From assembly GCA_038327195.1 (NCBI GenBank), contig JBBQKU010000002.1:123686-187685 (forward strand): a stretch of DNA of 64,000 nt, in the 5' to 3' direction. Under the pieces are notes generated by a model. It was not told the DNA's origin. It ran no database searches and saw only the letters and a program-made list of their open reading frames with translations. Made by a program: the position numbers and the translations under genes. The stretch is from UBA4416 sp038327195 (GTDB lineage Bacteria; Bacteroidota; Bacteroidia; B-17B0; Aurantibacillaceae). Positions 17,021 to 25,392 of the stretch are shown in pieces; the stretch's first letter is position 1, and every line of letters starts with the position of its first letter.

Positions 17021-19366
17021 TTATTTTTTATCATAAATCGTTAGTGGCACTTTAATTCTTATTCCAATATTTCGTCCTTGTGCATCTGTAAAATACCTAA
17101 AACGGTCTAAATAATCGCGATAACTTGTATTTAATAAGTTGGTAACCGTTAGTGCAATGTTTAGTTGTTGCTGCCCAAATTTCATATATGTTCCAATTTC
17201 CATATTTATTAAACCATATCCTTTTGGAGGTGGCGCAAAATCAACATTGGCAGGTACACGCCATTGTTTGGTTATAAATTGATAACCACCCTGAAAATAA
17301 ATTTCAGTTATTTTTTTTGAAATTTTAGTGTAAGCTTTTAAATCGCCCGAATATATATCCGAAGGCATATAAATTAAATAATCATTAGCCGAATAATTCC
17401 AAGCTCTCAAAATCATTGCTTTTCCAATTAATTGAAAATGATTAAAAAAATGAGTGGTTACTTTTCCGTCAAAACCACTGATGCGGGCATTTGTTTGTTT
17501 ATAATTGAAAACAGGAAAGGCACCTCTTATCGTTAACTCAGGTTCTGCAGCGGGTTCCATGTAAATAAAATTAGTGAATTGATTATGATAGGCTGTTAAT
17601 TCGATATCCAAATTTTTTAATTGATATACTCCAGTAGTTGTAATATTATAAACTTGCTCCGTTTTTAAATTAGCATCGCCCCGTTCAATAGCACCAACGC
17701 CTTGGTGCAAACCATTACTGTAAAGTTCGTTTGGAGCAGGTGCGCGCCATGCCGAACCTACATTAATGAAAATATTAAAATTTGTTTTGGGTTTAATGAT
17801 ACTTCCTAAATTCCACGAAAAATTATTGAAATTAAGTTCGGGCTTTACTAAATTATTACCAATGTAGTAAAACGATTTTAAATTCTTTTGATCATAACGT
17901 ATTCCTGCTTCAAACTCAATATGGTGCTTTACAAAACGTTCGCTTGCAAAAATTCCCCATGTATTATTAATGTAATTTGGTATAAAAAATCGACCTAAAT
18001 ACACGTTTTTTTGGTTTAAATAACTTCCACCAAATTGCCCTCTAAACGATTTTATGTTGAGGTGTTCTACTATAAAATCAACTGTTTGAGAAGTAATACG
18101 GTAATCTAATTCTGGTTTATTTAAATCGGCTAAAGTCTGATTTTTCGGTAAATGCTTATCATATTCTTTTCTAATATTATATTGATAAGCATATTGCACA
18201 AAGGCTTTCCATTTATTAGTTAAGTGAAAATGCAATTTACTTTTTGCCAATTCATGCGAAATATCTTGATAAGGTCGAGCAATATCATAACTAAATGTAG
18301 CTAAACTATCCTGTGGTTTATTTGAATTAAATGCCGCTTTTAAATCCGTTAAATTACCAACATGCGCACTACTAAAAATGCCAATTTTTGTATTAAATTG
18401 AGAATAATAAGTTTCAATTCCCCAATTTTTGCGATGGTAATTTAGTGCATACGAAAAATTTGATTCCTGAACGCCTGTATTTTTAAGATAATAATTTGGG
18501 GCATTTATATTTCCACCTTTTTTTAAAGTTCCTTGCACTCTCCACGAAAACCCTTTTATTTTATCAAAATAACCTTGTAAGATAGCTGAAGCAACCCCTG
18601 TTTTTCCATTACTTAATCCTATTAAATTTACTTCTCCAGTTATAGATGCTGTATCTGGTAGTTCGTTTGGTTCAACTAAAATAACACCAGCCATTGCATC
18701 ACTGCCGTATCTAACAGCATTAGCACCTTTTATAACAGATATTTTTTGCGCAATAAAAGGGTCAATTTCTGGTGCATGTTCATTTCCCCATTGTTGGCCT
18801 TCTTGCCTTATTCCATTATTCAAAATTAATATTCGGTAACCTTGCATCCCGTGAATCATAGGTTTTGATATGGTGCTTCCTGTATTTAAAGTGGTCACTC
18901 CGTTTATTAATTTTAGGGCTTCTCCTAATGATTGTCCACGAGTTTGGTCTAATTCTTTATCTTTTAAATCATTTACTGTTTGTGTCTTAATTATATCAGG
19001 CTGTTTATCTATTACATCAATTTCATTGAGTTCGTAGGAGCTATGAGGTAATTTAATAACGACTTTTAAATCCTTTTTTATGTCAACGGTTATAATTGTA
19101 TCATGGCAACCAACATGTTGAATGAGCAGTTTATATGACCGAATGCACAAATTGTTAAATGTAACATTGCCATGGGCGTTTGTTGGATTTGTTTGTTTGG
19201 TTTCGTTTATAGTTACAAGTGTACTTTCTAACTCCTTACCATTATCTAAATCAATAACTCTAATGGTTAAATTAATTTTACAAGAATCTTGTGATTTTAA
19301 TGAATTATTAAATAGTAAAAAACTAAAAAACAATACGCAGGCGTATTTATAGTAATATAAGTTCAT
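17021..19366 (-). CDS. TonB-dependent receptor, probable metal or metallophore uptake
   Basis: 781 residues. After a signal peptide (to about 25) comes a carboxypeptidase-regulatory-like domain (about 30-110), a plug domain (about 120-245, with GQSLGEALKLINGVTTLNTG and ISVIKGANAVRYGSDAMAGV), and a 22-strand barrel that ends IGIRIKVPLTIYDKK. The plug motif RQEGQQWGNEHAPEIDPF resembles zinc-type receptors (ZnuD-like), but I cannot fix the ligand. Neighbours (small His-containing protein upstream, lipoprotein downstream) fit a metal-acquisition operon. Confidence 0.88.
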   Translation of the reverse strand: MNLYYYKYACVLFFSFLLFNNSLKSQDSCKINLTIRVIDLDNGKELESTLVTINETKQTNPTNAHGNVTFNNLCIRSYKLLIQHVGCHDTIITVDIKKDLKVVIKLPHSSYELNEIDVIDKQPDIIKTQTVNDLKDKELDQTRGQSLGEALKLINGVTTLNTGSTISKPMIHGMQGYRILILNNGIRQEGQQWGNEHAPEIDPFIAQKISVIKGANAVRYGSDAMAGVILVEPNELPDTASITGEVNLIGLSNGKTGVASAILQGYFDKIKGFSWRVQGTLKKGGNINAPNYYLKNTGVQESNFSYALNYHRKNWGIETYYSQFNTKIGIFSSAHVGNLTDLKAAFNSNKPQDSLATFSYDIARPYQDISHELAKSKLHFHLTNKWKAFVQYAYQYNIRKEYDKHLPKNQTLADLNKPELDYRITSQTVDFIVEHLNIKSFRGQFGGSYLNQKNVYLGRFFIPNYINNTWGIFASERFVKHHIEFEAGIRYDQKNLKSFYYIGNNLVKPELNFNNFSWNLGSIIKPKTNFNIFINVGSAWRAPAPNELYSNGLHQGVGAIERGDANLKTEQVYNITTTGVYQLKNLDIELTAYHNQFTNFIYMEPAAEPELTIRGAFPVFNYKQTNARISGFDGKVTTHFFNHFQLIGKAMILRAWNYSANDYLIYMPSDIYSGDLKAYTKISKKITEIYFQGGYQFITKQWRVPANVDFAPPPKGYGLINMEIGTYMKFGQQQLNIALTVTNLLNTSYRDYLDRFRYFTDAQGRNIGIRIKVPLTIYDKK

Positions 19367-19402
19367 TGAATTTGTTTTTTGAAGATTCCCTCAGAAAGAG
19401 AT

Positions 19403-19612
19403 TTACTTTACAGGGTCGTAGCCACTGCCACCCCATGGATGACATCTTAAAATACGTTTTAGCGACATCCAACTTCCTTTTATTGCACCGTATTTATTTA
19501 CTGCATCTATGCCATATTGAGAACATGATGGCGTAAATCTGCACGATGGTTTTAATAAAGGAGAAATAGCGTACTGATAAAAGCGTATGATTGCTAAAGG
19601 TATAAACTTCAA
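19403..19612 (-). CDS. yidD: membrane protein insertion efficiency factor YidD
   Basis: 69 residues with the full family signature: PLAIIRFYQYAISPLLKPSC, RFTPSCSQYGIDAV and RILRCHPWGGSGYDPV. YidD assists the YidC insertase at the inner membrane. It normally sits beside rnpA and yidC; here it stands between a small exported protein and a TonB receptor, which is unusual placement, though scattered yidD genes are seen in Bacteroidota. Confidence 0.95.
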   Translation of the reverse strand: MKFIPLAIIRFYQYAISPLLKPSCRFTPSCSQYGIDAVNKYGAIKGSWMSLKRILRCHPWGGSGYDPVK

Positions 19613-19656
19613 TTTATTTTTTTAAATGGGTTAATAACTAATTAATATGAAATTAA

Positions 19657-19992
19657 TTATGCTATTGGCGGACCTCTTAAAAGTGAAATTGAATAAAAGG
19701 AATTTGGAATTTGTTTTTGTTTAAAGACAAAAGCCGTTTCTTTACTGGTGTTTATTGGTAAAAAATTTAGAATAAATTTAAAAACAGAGTAATAAACTGG
19801 AGTATCAAATTTTTGAATGTTACAATCTTGAGTTTCATCATTTTCACTAACAGTTATTGTGGAAGTAGCCTCATGATTTACATTATGCTTATGACCAAAA
19901 AAAGAATGAATGTAAGATTTTGGTAATGCGGCAAACATTACAACAACCAAAAGTAGGGAAGAAATTAATATGTTAACTTTAGGTTTCAACAT
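19657..19992 (-). CDS. small membrane-anchored or exported protein ahead of the TonB operon
   Basis: 111 residues: an N-terminal hydrophobic segment (ILISSLLLVVVMFAALPKSY), a His-containing stretch (HSFFGHKHNVNHEA), and the end SISLLRGPPIA. Short proteins with this pattern and an LRGPP end are found before metal-related TonB receptors in Bacteroidota, by my recollection of the family. The histidines could bind metal. First gene of the minus-strand operon 19992-16311. Confidence 0.65.
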   Translation of the reverse strand: MLKPKVNILISSLLLVVVMFAALPKSYIHSFFGHKHNVNHEATSTITVSENDETQDCNIQKFDTPVYYSVFKFILNFLPINTSKETAFVFKQKQIPNSFYSISLLRGPPIA

Positions 19993-20052
19993 AACAAATA
20001 TACATAAAATAAATATTAATAGTATTTAATTGAAATAAAAGTATTATTTGTT

Positions 20053-20060
20053 TAAATTTG
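20053..20060 (+). promoter_or_regulatory. -7 box TAAATTTG of the gene at 20080
   Basis: Exact match to the Bacteroidota TAnnTTTG box. An ATTG at 20029-20032 stands 20 bases upstream as a weak -33 box. The ATG follows 19 bases downstream. Confidence 0.5.
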
Positions 20061-20079
20061 ATTATCTAAAAAAAATAAC

Positions 20080-21150
20080 ATGAAAAAAATCTACATTTTT
20101 GCTATTTCTGTTTTTACAATTAATCAAATACAAGCACAGCTTACACTAACAAAATCATTTAATGAGCCCGTAATTGGCGAATTTTATGATACTAAAACGA
20201 TAGATACAACAAGTACATTGCCAATGTCTGTTATTGGGGTAGGAACAACTTGGAATGTTTCTGGGATTTCTGAATCAGGTGCAATTAATACAAATACAAT
20301 ATCAGCTCCATCAGCATACCCAGGCTCTTCAACTACTTTTCCTGGGGTAACAATGATACAAGAAGACTTAACAACTAACAATTTGAGTTATTTTAAATCA
20401 ACACCAACAACTCTTGAGTTAGTAGGGGCTTATACAAATGTGGGTGTTGCTAATGCTGAATTAAATTACAACTCAAATTCTGCAATTTTATTATCATACC
20501 CCATTGCAATGGGGTATTTAAATAATGATTTAGGTGCTGGAACAATTTCAACTTCTACATTATCAGGTGTTTTTACAAGTACAATTCAAACAATTGCAGA
20601 TGGTTCGGGTACTTTAATTTTTAATGGGGCAGTTAGTTTAACAAATTGTTTAAGAGTTAAAATAAAACAAAATATTGCTTTTAATTTTTTATCAAGTGCA
20701 TTTGTAGGTACGGTAGACCAAGTTGGGTATAATTATTATCATAGTTCTTCTAAATTTCCTGTATTTACAGTAGCATACAGTCATATTGTTTCTCCAGGGT
20801 TTTCTGCAATTGGAATTCCTGCCATTAATACTCGACAAACAAAAGTTGAAACGTTGTCAGGAGTTGCGATTGGAATATTTGAATCTCAACAAAATGATGT
20901 TATTTTTAAGGCATATCCAAACCCAGCAAATACAGAATTGAATATTCATATGGTTTTAACTCAAAACGAAACTTATTTTATTGAAATAGCGAATACACTT
21001 GGTCAAATTGTAAAAACGGTTGTTATGTCAAATTTAACTCCTGGCATGTATGAAGAAGTTATAAATATTGCAGACTTGAATTCTGGTATCTATTCTCTAA
21101 ATGTAAAAGGAAAAAATGCTTCTGGTTCTCAAAAGTTAATTATTGAGTAG
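20080..21150 (+). CDS. secreted protein with T9SS type A sorting domain
   Basis: 356 residues. The signal peptide ends at NQIQAQ. The central 250 residues are Ser/Thr/Asn-rich beta structure without a catalytic motif I recognise. The C-terminus is a standard type A sorting domain: FKAYPNPANTELNIHMVL, then NTLGQIVKTVVMSN and LNSGIYSLNVKGKNASGSQK. Expected to be exported to the surface and cleaved there. The following O-acetylation genes start 42 bp later, but a promoter-like box just before them suggests separate transcription. Confidence 0.8.
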   Translation: MKKIYIFAISVFTINQIQAQLTLTKSFNEPVIGEFYDTKTIDTTSTLPMSVIGVGTTWNVSGISESGAINTNTISAPSAYPGSSTTFPGVTMIQEDLTTNNLSYFKSTPTTLELVGAYTNVGVANAELNYNSNSAILLSYPIAMGYLNNDLGAGTISTSTLSGVFTSTIQTIADGSGTLIFNGAVSLTNCLRVKIKQNIAFNFLSSAFVGTVDQVGYNYYHSSSKFPVFTVAYSHIVSPGFSAIGIPAINTRQTKVETLSGVAIGIFESQQNDVIFKAYPNPANTELNIHMVLTQNETYFIEIANTLGQIVKTVVMSNLTPGMYEEVINIADLNSGIYSLNVKGKNASGSQKLIIE

Positions 21151-21192
21151 TTTGTTTCTAATAAAACTCAATAATTTTTATATTTTTGACCA

Positions 21193-22620
21193 ATGGTTTT
21201 TAGTAGCATAACCTTTCTTGTTTATTTTTTACCAATATTTTTATTGGCCTATCATCTTACTCCCAATAAGTTTAAAAATGCGTGTATTCTCATTTTTAGT
21301 ATTGTTTTTTATGCTTGGGGTGGGCCGAAATTCATTTTTGTTTTATTAGGAACTACATTTTTAGATTTCTTTTTGGTTTCAAAAATGCACGAAGCAAAAT
21401 CAACCAAAACTAAAAAACAGTTGCTGGTTGTTTCATTATTAATGAACTTAGGTTTACTATTTTATTTTAAATATTCGAATTTTTTCATTGATAATATCAA
21501 TGAAGTGCTTGATTTAGCCGGCATTAAAGAAATTGCTATGCTTAAAATAATTTTACCAATTGGTATTTCATTTTACACATTCGAAAGTGTAACATACGTA
21601 GTTGATGTTTATAGAGGTATTCATAAACCATTAAAAAGTTTTTGGAATTATCAAACCTATATTTTATTGTTTCCTAAATTAATTGCAGGCCCTATTGTTC
21701 GATACCACGATATTGCAGATCAAATAACCGATCGAGAAAAAAATTACACACCCGAAGTTAAGTTAAGTGGCTTTTATACATTTTGTATCGGCTTGGCGAA
21801 GAAAGTAATTATTGCCAATACAATTGGAGCTCAGGCTGATGATGTTTTTAAATTATCGATTACTGAAATAGATAGTGCCGCCGCATGGGTTGGGGCAATC
21901 GCTTATACTTTTCAAATTTATTTTGATTTTAGTGGTTATAGCGACATGGCAATTGGTATTTGTAAAATGATAGGAATTAGGTTGCCCGAAAACTTTAATA
22001 ATCCTTATTTGTCTTCTAGTATTACTGAGTTTTGGCGCAGATGGCATATTACATTAGGCGCATGGATGAAGAATTATTTATACATTCCGTTGGGTGGCAA
22101 TAAAGTGAATTCGAAAACTAAATTATATCGTAATTTATTTATTGTGTTTTTACTATCTGGTCTTTGGCATGGTGCTAGTTGGAATTTTATTATTTGGGGA
22201 GCTTTTCATGGTTTGTTTCTTGTATTAGAAAGACTATTTTTATTGAAAATTTATAGTAAAACAGGTAAAATTATTTCAACGATTTTAACTTTTTTAATCG
22301 TTGTAGTTGGTTGGGTTTATTTTAGAATAGAAGATTTGGACTATGCCAATCATGTTGTTAAAAGTATGTTTAGTTTTAATTTTATAGATGGGAAATTTGC
22401 TTTACATAATGACTTTTATTTTTCATTATTTTTAGCAACATTCTTTTCGTTTTTTGCTTTTATACCTTTCACAAAAAAAATACAAGTTAATGTTTATGGT
22501 GAAAATCATACGAAGGCCTCAAATACTATGATGTTGACGATTAGTGTATTATTGTTTTATATTTCACTGAGTTATATCGCAGCTTTAGATTTTAATCCAT
22601 TTATTTATTTTAGATTTTAA
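21193..22620 (+). CDS. MBOAT-family O-acyltransferase (AlgI-like)
   Basis: 475 residues and about eleven membrane helices. MBOAT features: YFKYSNFF, ILPIGISFYTFESVTYVVDVY, FPKLIAGPIVRY, FQIYFDFSGYSDMAIGI, EFWRRWHITLGAWMKNYLYI and the catalytic-His region SGLWHGASWNFIIWGAFHG. AlgI-type proteins pass acetyl groups across the inner membrane to a periplasmic SGNH transferase that decorates a polysaccharide; the next gene is such a partner, 3 bp away. The target polymer is unknown. Confidence 0.93.
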   Translation: MVFSSITFLVYFLPIFLLAYHLTPNKFKNACILIFSIVFYAWGGPKFIFVLLGTTFLDFFLVSKMHEAKSTKTKKQLLVVSLLMNLGLLFYFKYSNFFIDNINEVLDLAGIKEIAMLKIILPIGISFYTFESVTYVVDVYRGIHKPLKSFWNYQTYILLFPKLIAGPIVRYHDIADQITDREKNYTPEVKLSGFYTFCIGLAKKVIIANTIGAQADDVFKLSITEIDSAAAWVGAIAYTFQIYFDFSGYSDMAIGICKMIGIRLPENFNNPYLSSSITEFWRRWHITLGAWMKNYLYIPLGGNKVNSKTKLYRNLFIVFLLSGLWHGASWNFIIWGAFHGLFLVLERLFLLKIYSKTGKIISTILTFLIVVVGWVYFRIEDLDYANHVVKSMFSFNFIDGKFALHNDFYFSLFLATFFSFFAFIPFTKKIQVNVYGENHTKASNTMMLTISVLLFYISLSYIAALDFNPFIYFRF

Positions 22621-22623
22621 TTC

Positions 22624-23943
22624 ATGGAAAAGAAATCATATAATTTGTTTGTTTTAATAGCCTTTGCAGCTATTATTTTTCCAATGCTTTCAAGCTTGGT
22701 TAAAAAAAACAATGTGCCTAATTTAATTGGAATTGTCGTTAATAATGTGAACCCTGATTCCTTATTGAAAAAAGATAAGAGCATGTGGTTTAGTGGTGAA
22801 TACCAATCGCTCAAAGATGATTATAATAACGACCATTGGGCATGGAAAGAATTATTTGTAAGACTAAACAATCAGTTTTATTATGATGCATTTAATCAGT
22901 TAAGAGTAAATCGATTTGTTTCAGGAAAAGATAATTACGTGTATTCAGAAACTTTTATTTATTCGGCTTATGGAGATGATTATATTGGGAAACAAATAAT
23001 TGAAGAGAAACTACGTAAAGCAAAAGTAGTTCAAGATACATTAAAGAAAAAAGGAATTGATTTAGTTTTCGTATTTGCTCCAGGCAAAGGAGAATATTGT
23101 ACTGAACAAATAGAAGACAAATATAAACACTCCATTAAAAACACTAATTACAACGATTATATTTCTATTTGTAAACAAAAAAACATTAATACGCTTGATT
23201 TAAAGGCTTATTTCCAACAATTAAAACCAGTTACACCTTATCCATTGTTTTCTAAATTTGGGCATCATTGGAGTTACTTTGGAGAATGCTTAGCAGTTGA
23301 TACAATCATTGGTTATATCGAAAAACTGCACCATTGTGATCTACCAAATATCAGTTGGAACAAAATTGATGTGGTTGATACTGCTCGTAGCAGAGATGCA
23401 GATGTTTTAAAAAGTATGAATTTATATAGTAATCCAAATCAAAACCAAAAATTGGCTTACCCTGAAGTTTTATTTGAACAAGATTCCATAAAAAATAGAA
23501 CACGTGTTTTAACTATATCTGATAGTTATTGGTATGGCCCAGTTTATATGGGAGTTCCCCAAAATTGTTTTGCGGGAGGTTCGTTTTGGTATTATTACAA
23601 TAAAATAATTCCAAATCCTGCAGGTGCTACCGAAAAAATTGAAGTTTGGCAATTAGATTTAAAACAACAAATAGAGAGTAACCAAGTTATTATGTTGTTA
23701 TATTCGGATGGAAATTTACCAACTTTTGCGAATTCATTTATTGAAGATGCTTATGAACTGTATACCAATCCAAATTCATATTATCAAAAAAACGAAAAAA
23801 ATAAAACGATTCGACAATTTCAAAAGCAGATTAGAGAAACTCCTAACATGCTAAAAAAATCTACTAAAAAATCTCAAGATCTTCAAATTCCACTAGACTC
23901 AGCTATTAAGCTTGATGCTATGAAATTAGCAGGAATAAAATAA
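22624..23943 (+). CDS. AlgX/AlgJ-like SGNH O-acetyltransferase
   Basis: 439 residues with one N-terminal membrane anchor. The SGNH-like domain shows the DNYVYSETFIYSAYGDDYIG block, VFVFAPGKGEYC, the Asp/His-like FGHHWSYFGECLAVD, and a Ser motif in LTISDSYWYGPVYMG. These fit the AlgJ/AlgX group, which takes acetyl from the MBOAT partner and adds it to a glycan in the periplasm. Second gene of the operon; a transporter starts 4 bp after its stop. Confidence 0.85.
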   Translation: MEKKSYNLFVLIAFAAIIFPMLSSLVKKNNVPNLIGIVVNNVNPDSLLKKDKSMWFSGEYQSLKDDYNNDHWAWKELFVRLNNQFYYDAFNQLRVNRFVSGKDNYVYSETFIYSAYGDDYIGKQIIEEKLRKAKVVQDTLKKKGIDLVFVFAPGKGEYCTEQIEDKYKHSIKNTNYNDYISICKQKNINTLDLKAYFQQLKPVTPYPLFSKFGHHWSYFGECLAVDTIIGYIEKLHHCDLPNISWNKIDVVDTARSRDADVLKSMNLYSNPNQNQKLAYPEVLFEQDSIKNRTRVLTISDSYWYGPVYMGVPQNCFAGGSFWYYYNKIIPNPAGATEKIEVWQLDLKQQIESNQVIMLLYSDGNLPTFANSFIEDAYELYTNPNSYYQKNEKNKTIRQFQKQIRETPNMLKKSTKKSQDLQIPLDSAIKLDAMKLAGIK

Positions 23944-23947
23944 ACCG

Positions 23948-25138
23948 ATGACTCGTAAAGAACTTATTATCCTTTTAACGCTTGCCTTTGTGCAATTTTC
24001 AAATATTTTAGACGGCATGATTTTAATGCCACTGGCGCCAACGATTAAAGGTGTTTTTTTAATTGACACTCAGCATTTTGGTTGGTTAGTTTCTTCTTTC
24101 GGAATTGCAGCTGGATGTTCGGCATTTTTCTCTACGTTTTGGGCTGATAAATTTGATCGAAAAAAAATATTAATCGTATTATATATTGGGTTTATTATAG
24201 GAACTTATTTTTGCGCGATTGCGCCTACATATTCATTATTTTTAGCGGCACGTATTTTTACAGGCCTTTTTGGTGGTGTATGCGGTTCAGTTATTTTAGC
24301 AATTGTTGGAGATATTATTCCAAATGAACGACGAGCATCCGCTATGGGAATGGTGATGATGGGTTTTGCATTAGCCGCAGTTGTTGGAATTCCTTTGGGA
24401 CTGATATTATCTAATAAATTTGGTTGGCAAATGCCTTTTTATGTCATCTGCGGAATTGGATTTATTGTTTTATTAAGTATTTTAATATTTATACCTAATG
24501 TTAATGCTCATTTAAAAGCTGAAAATAAAACGTCTTATAAACAGTTTTATCAAATGCTGTTTAGTAATAAATCTATGCAAATTGCGCTTATTGTGCCTGT
24601 TGTAATGATAATAGCTCACATGGGTATCATACCATATATTACAGATTTTACGGTTAATAATTTGCATTTCAATAAAGAAACTGATGTGCCCTTAATGTAT
24701 TTAATTGGAGGTTTGTTATCTGTTGTTAATTCACCATTAGTTGGTAAATTGTCTGATAAATATGGACGCTATAAAGTATTTGCTATTTTAAGTACATTAG
24801 CAATTATTCCATTGTATTTAATTACAAATTCCACAAGTACTTCAGTAGTTTTGTTTTTATTTTGCAGTTCCATGTTTTTTATTTTTTCTGGAGGAAGAAT
24901 GGTGCCTGTTCAAGCCATGATAACATCGGCCGTGTTGCCACAATTTAGAGGAAGTTTTATGGCATTAAATTCTGCATTACAACAATTTACTTTAGGTATC
25001 GTAACTTTTATTGGCGGTACCATTATTACAAATAATGCAAAAGGAGAATTAGAACACTATGAAATTGTTGGTTATATGGCAATCATTGCAACCTTAATTT
25101 CAATATTCTTAGCAAAAAAGATAAAATTAGTTGGGTAA
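23948..25138 (+). CDS. MFS transporter
   Basis: 396 residues with twelve predicted membrane helices and the MFS loop motifs FWADKFDRKKI (after helix 2) and GKLSDKYGRYKVF (after helix 8). The N-terminus FVQFSNILDGMILMPLAPTI resembles sugar or drug efflux members (AraJ/YdhP-like). Substrate unknown. It is translationally close to the O-acetyltransferase pair, so it may export a related sugar or metabolite, or may simply share the transcript. Confidence 0.88.
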   Translation: MTRKELIILLTLAFVQFSNILDGMILMPLAPTIKGVFLIDTQHFGWLVSSFGIAAGCSAFFSTFWADKFDRKKILIVLYIGFIIGTYFCAIAPTYSLFLAARIFTGLFGGVCGSVILAIVGDIIPNERRASAMGMVMMGFALAAVVGIPLGLILSNKFGWQMPFYVICGIGFIVLLSILIFIPNVNAHLKAENKTSYKQFYQMLFSNKSMQIALIVPVVMIIAHMGIIPYITDFTVNNLHFNKETDVPLMYLIGGLLSVVNSPLVGKLSDKYGRYKVFAILSTLAIIPLYLITNSTSTSVVLFLFCSSMFFIFSGGRMVPVQAMITSAVLPQFRGSFMALNSALQQFTLGIVTFIGGTIITNNAKGELEHYEIVGYMAIIATLISIFLAKKIKLVG

Positions 25139-25149
25139 TACTAATAATA

Positions 25150-25380
25150 ATTCGGGCAAGTCTGGCGGTAGCCATAGCGGGCTGTCGCTACAAGTTTTTA
25201 AAATGCAAATATTTTAAAAAGCTTTCTGCTTGCATCCCTCTTGCAGTTTATAATTCATGTAAAATTTACATTCATTATTTATGCTTAACACGCGTGAGGG
25301 ATTGTAGTGAAAAATCCTTTTTGAGGAACGAAAAAAGATTGTAACGCAAAGCACGACCCTTTAGGGTCACGCCCAATTAA
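25150..25380. repeat. dispersed REP-like intergenic element, copy 1
   Basis: A GC-richer block between convergent genes. Its right part (25285-25375) shares spaced words with 47517-47613: GGATTGTA, GAAAAATCC / GAAAATCC, AAAGATTG, AAAGC, GACCC and ACGCCCA. It contains the palindrome GACCCTTTAGGGTC, and its left part has GCGGGCTGTCGCTACAAG. I know similar elements as repeated intergenic blocks of Bacteroidota; no gene is inside. Confidence 0.65.
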
Positions 25381-25392
25381 AATAAATTAAAA

